Part shown: in pieces, positions 5,942-5,974 of the stretch
Layout of the letters: the number at the start of each line of letters is the position of its first letter
Position numbering within the stretch: the stretch's first letter is position 1
From: Bacteroidales bacterium UBA1628
GTDB lineage: Bacteria > Bacteroidota > Bacteroidia > Bacteroidales > UBA932
Assembly: GCA_002321335.1 (NCBI GenBank)
Contig: DCMG01000106.1
Span: 1-5,974, forward strand
DNA length: 5,974 nucleotides
Direction of reading: 5' to 3'
Notes under the pieces: model-generated
Seen by the model: only the letters and a program-made list of their open reading frames with translations
The model's database searches: none
What the model was told of the DNA's origin: nothing
Made by a program: the position numbers and the translations under genes

Positions 5942-5974
5942 CTCTGAGTAACTCCATTGGCCGGGAGCCGCGGC

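Overview
The window looks like chromosomal DNA of a Bacteroidales bacterium (Bacteroides, Prevotella or a relative). Three things point there: a GH97-family glycoside hydrolase with a signal peptide, a lone AAA ATPase of the DUF4143 type, and promoter-like sequences matching the Bacteroidetes pattern (TTTG or TTG, about 20 bases, then TAnnTTTG). Gene starts also lack strong Shine-Dalgarno sequences.

Layout. Positions 1-228 hold one copy of a roughly 166-bp repeat whose left end reads as the C-terminus of an unseen protein. Positions 229-1575 (minus strand) encode the ATP-binding DUF4143 protein, visibly AT-richer than the rest. Its upstream region (1576-1700) carries a candidate promoter, a 17-bp palindrome and three dyad sites spaced exactly 33 bp apart. 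Positions 1741-1906 hold a second, diverged copy of the repeat in the same orientation, so the ATPase gene is bracketed by direct repeats. Positions 1977-2033 carry an imperfect palindrome and a second strong promoter candidate, followed at 2047-2190 by what seems to be the decayed 5' end of another AAA ATPase gene. From 2230 to 4233 (plus strand) lies a complete exported GH97 enzyme of the retaining type. After a short convergent intergenic region with a small hairpin, 4421-5941 (minus strand) encodes 3-phosphoshikimate 1-carboxyvinyltransferase (AroA) with an unusual acidic insert.

Function. The right half is ordinary metabolism: periplasmic or surface removal of alpha-linked sugars (GH97) and the sixth step of the shikimate pathway (AroA). 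They converge and are not an operon. The left part, 1 to about 2190, looks like accessory DNA: an ATPase cassette between repeats, repeated operator-like sites, and remnants of other genes. I see no transposase, integrase, RNA gene or CRISPR array. The points most worth a second look are the repeat-bracketed ATPase with its phased dyads, the ATPase remnant with a traceable frameshift, and the acidic insert in AroA.
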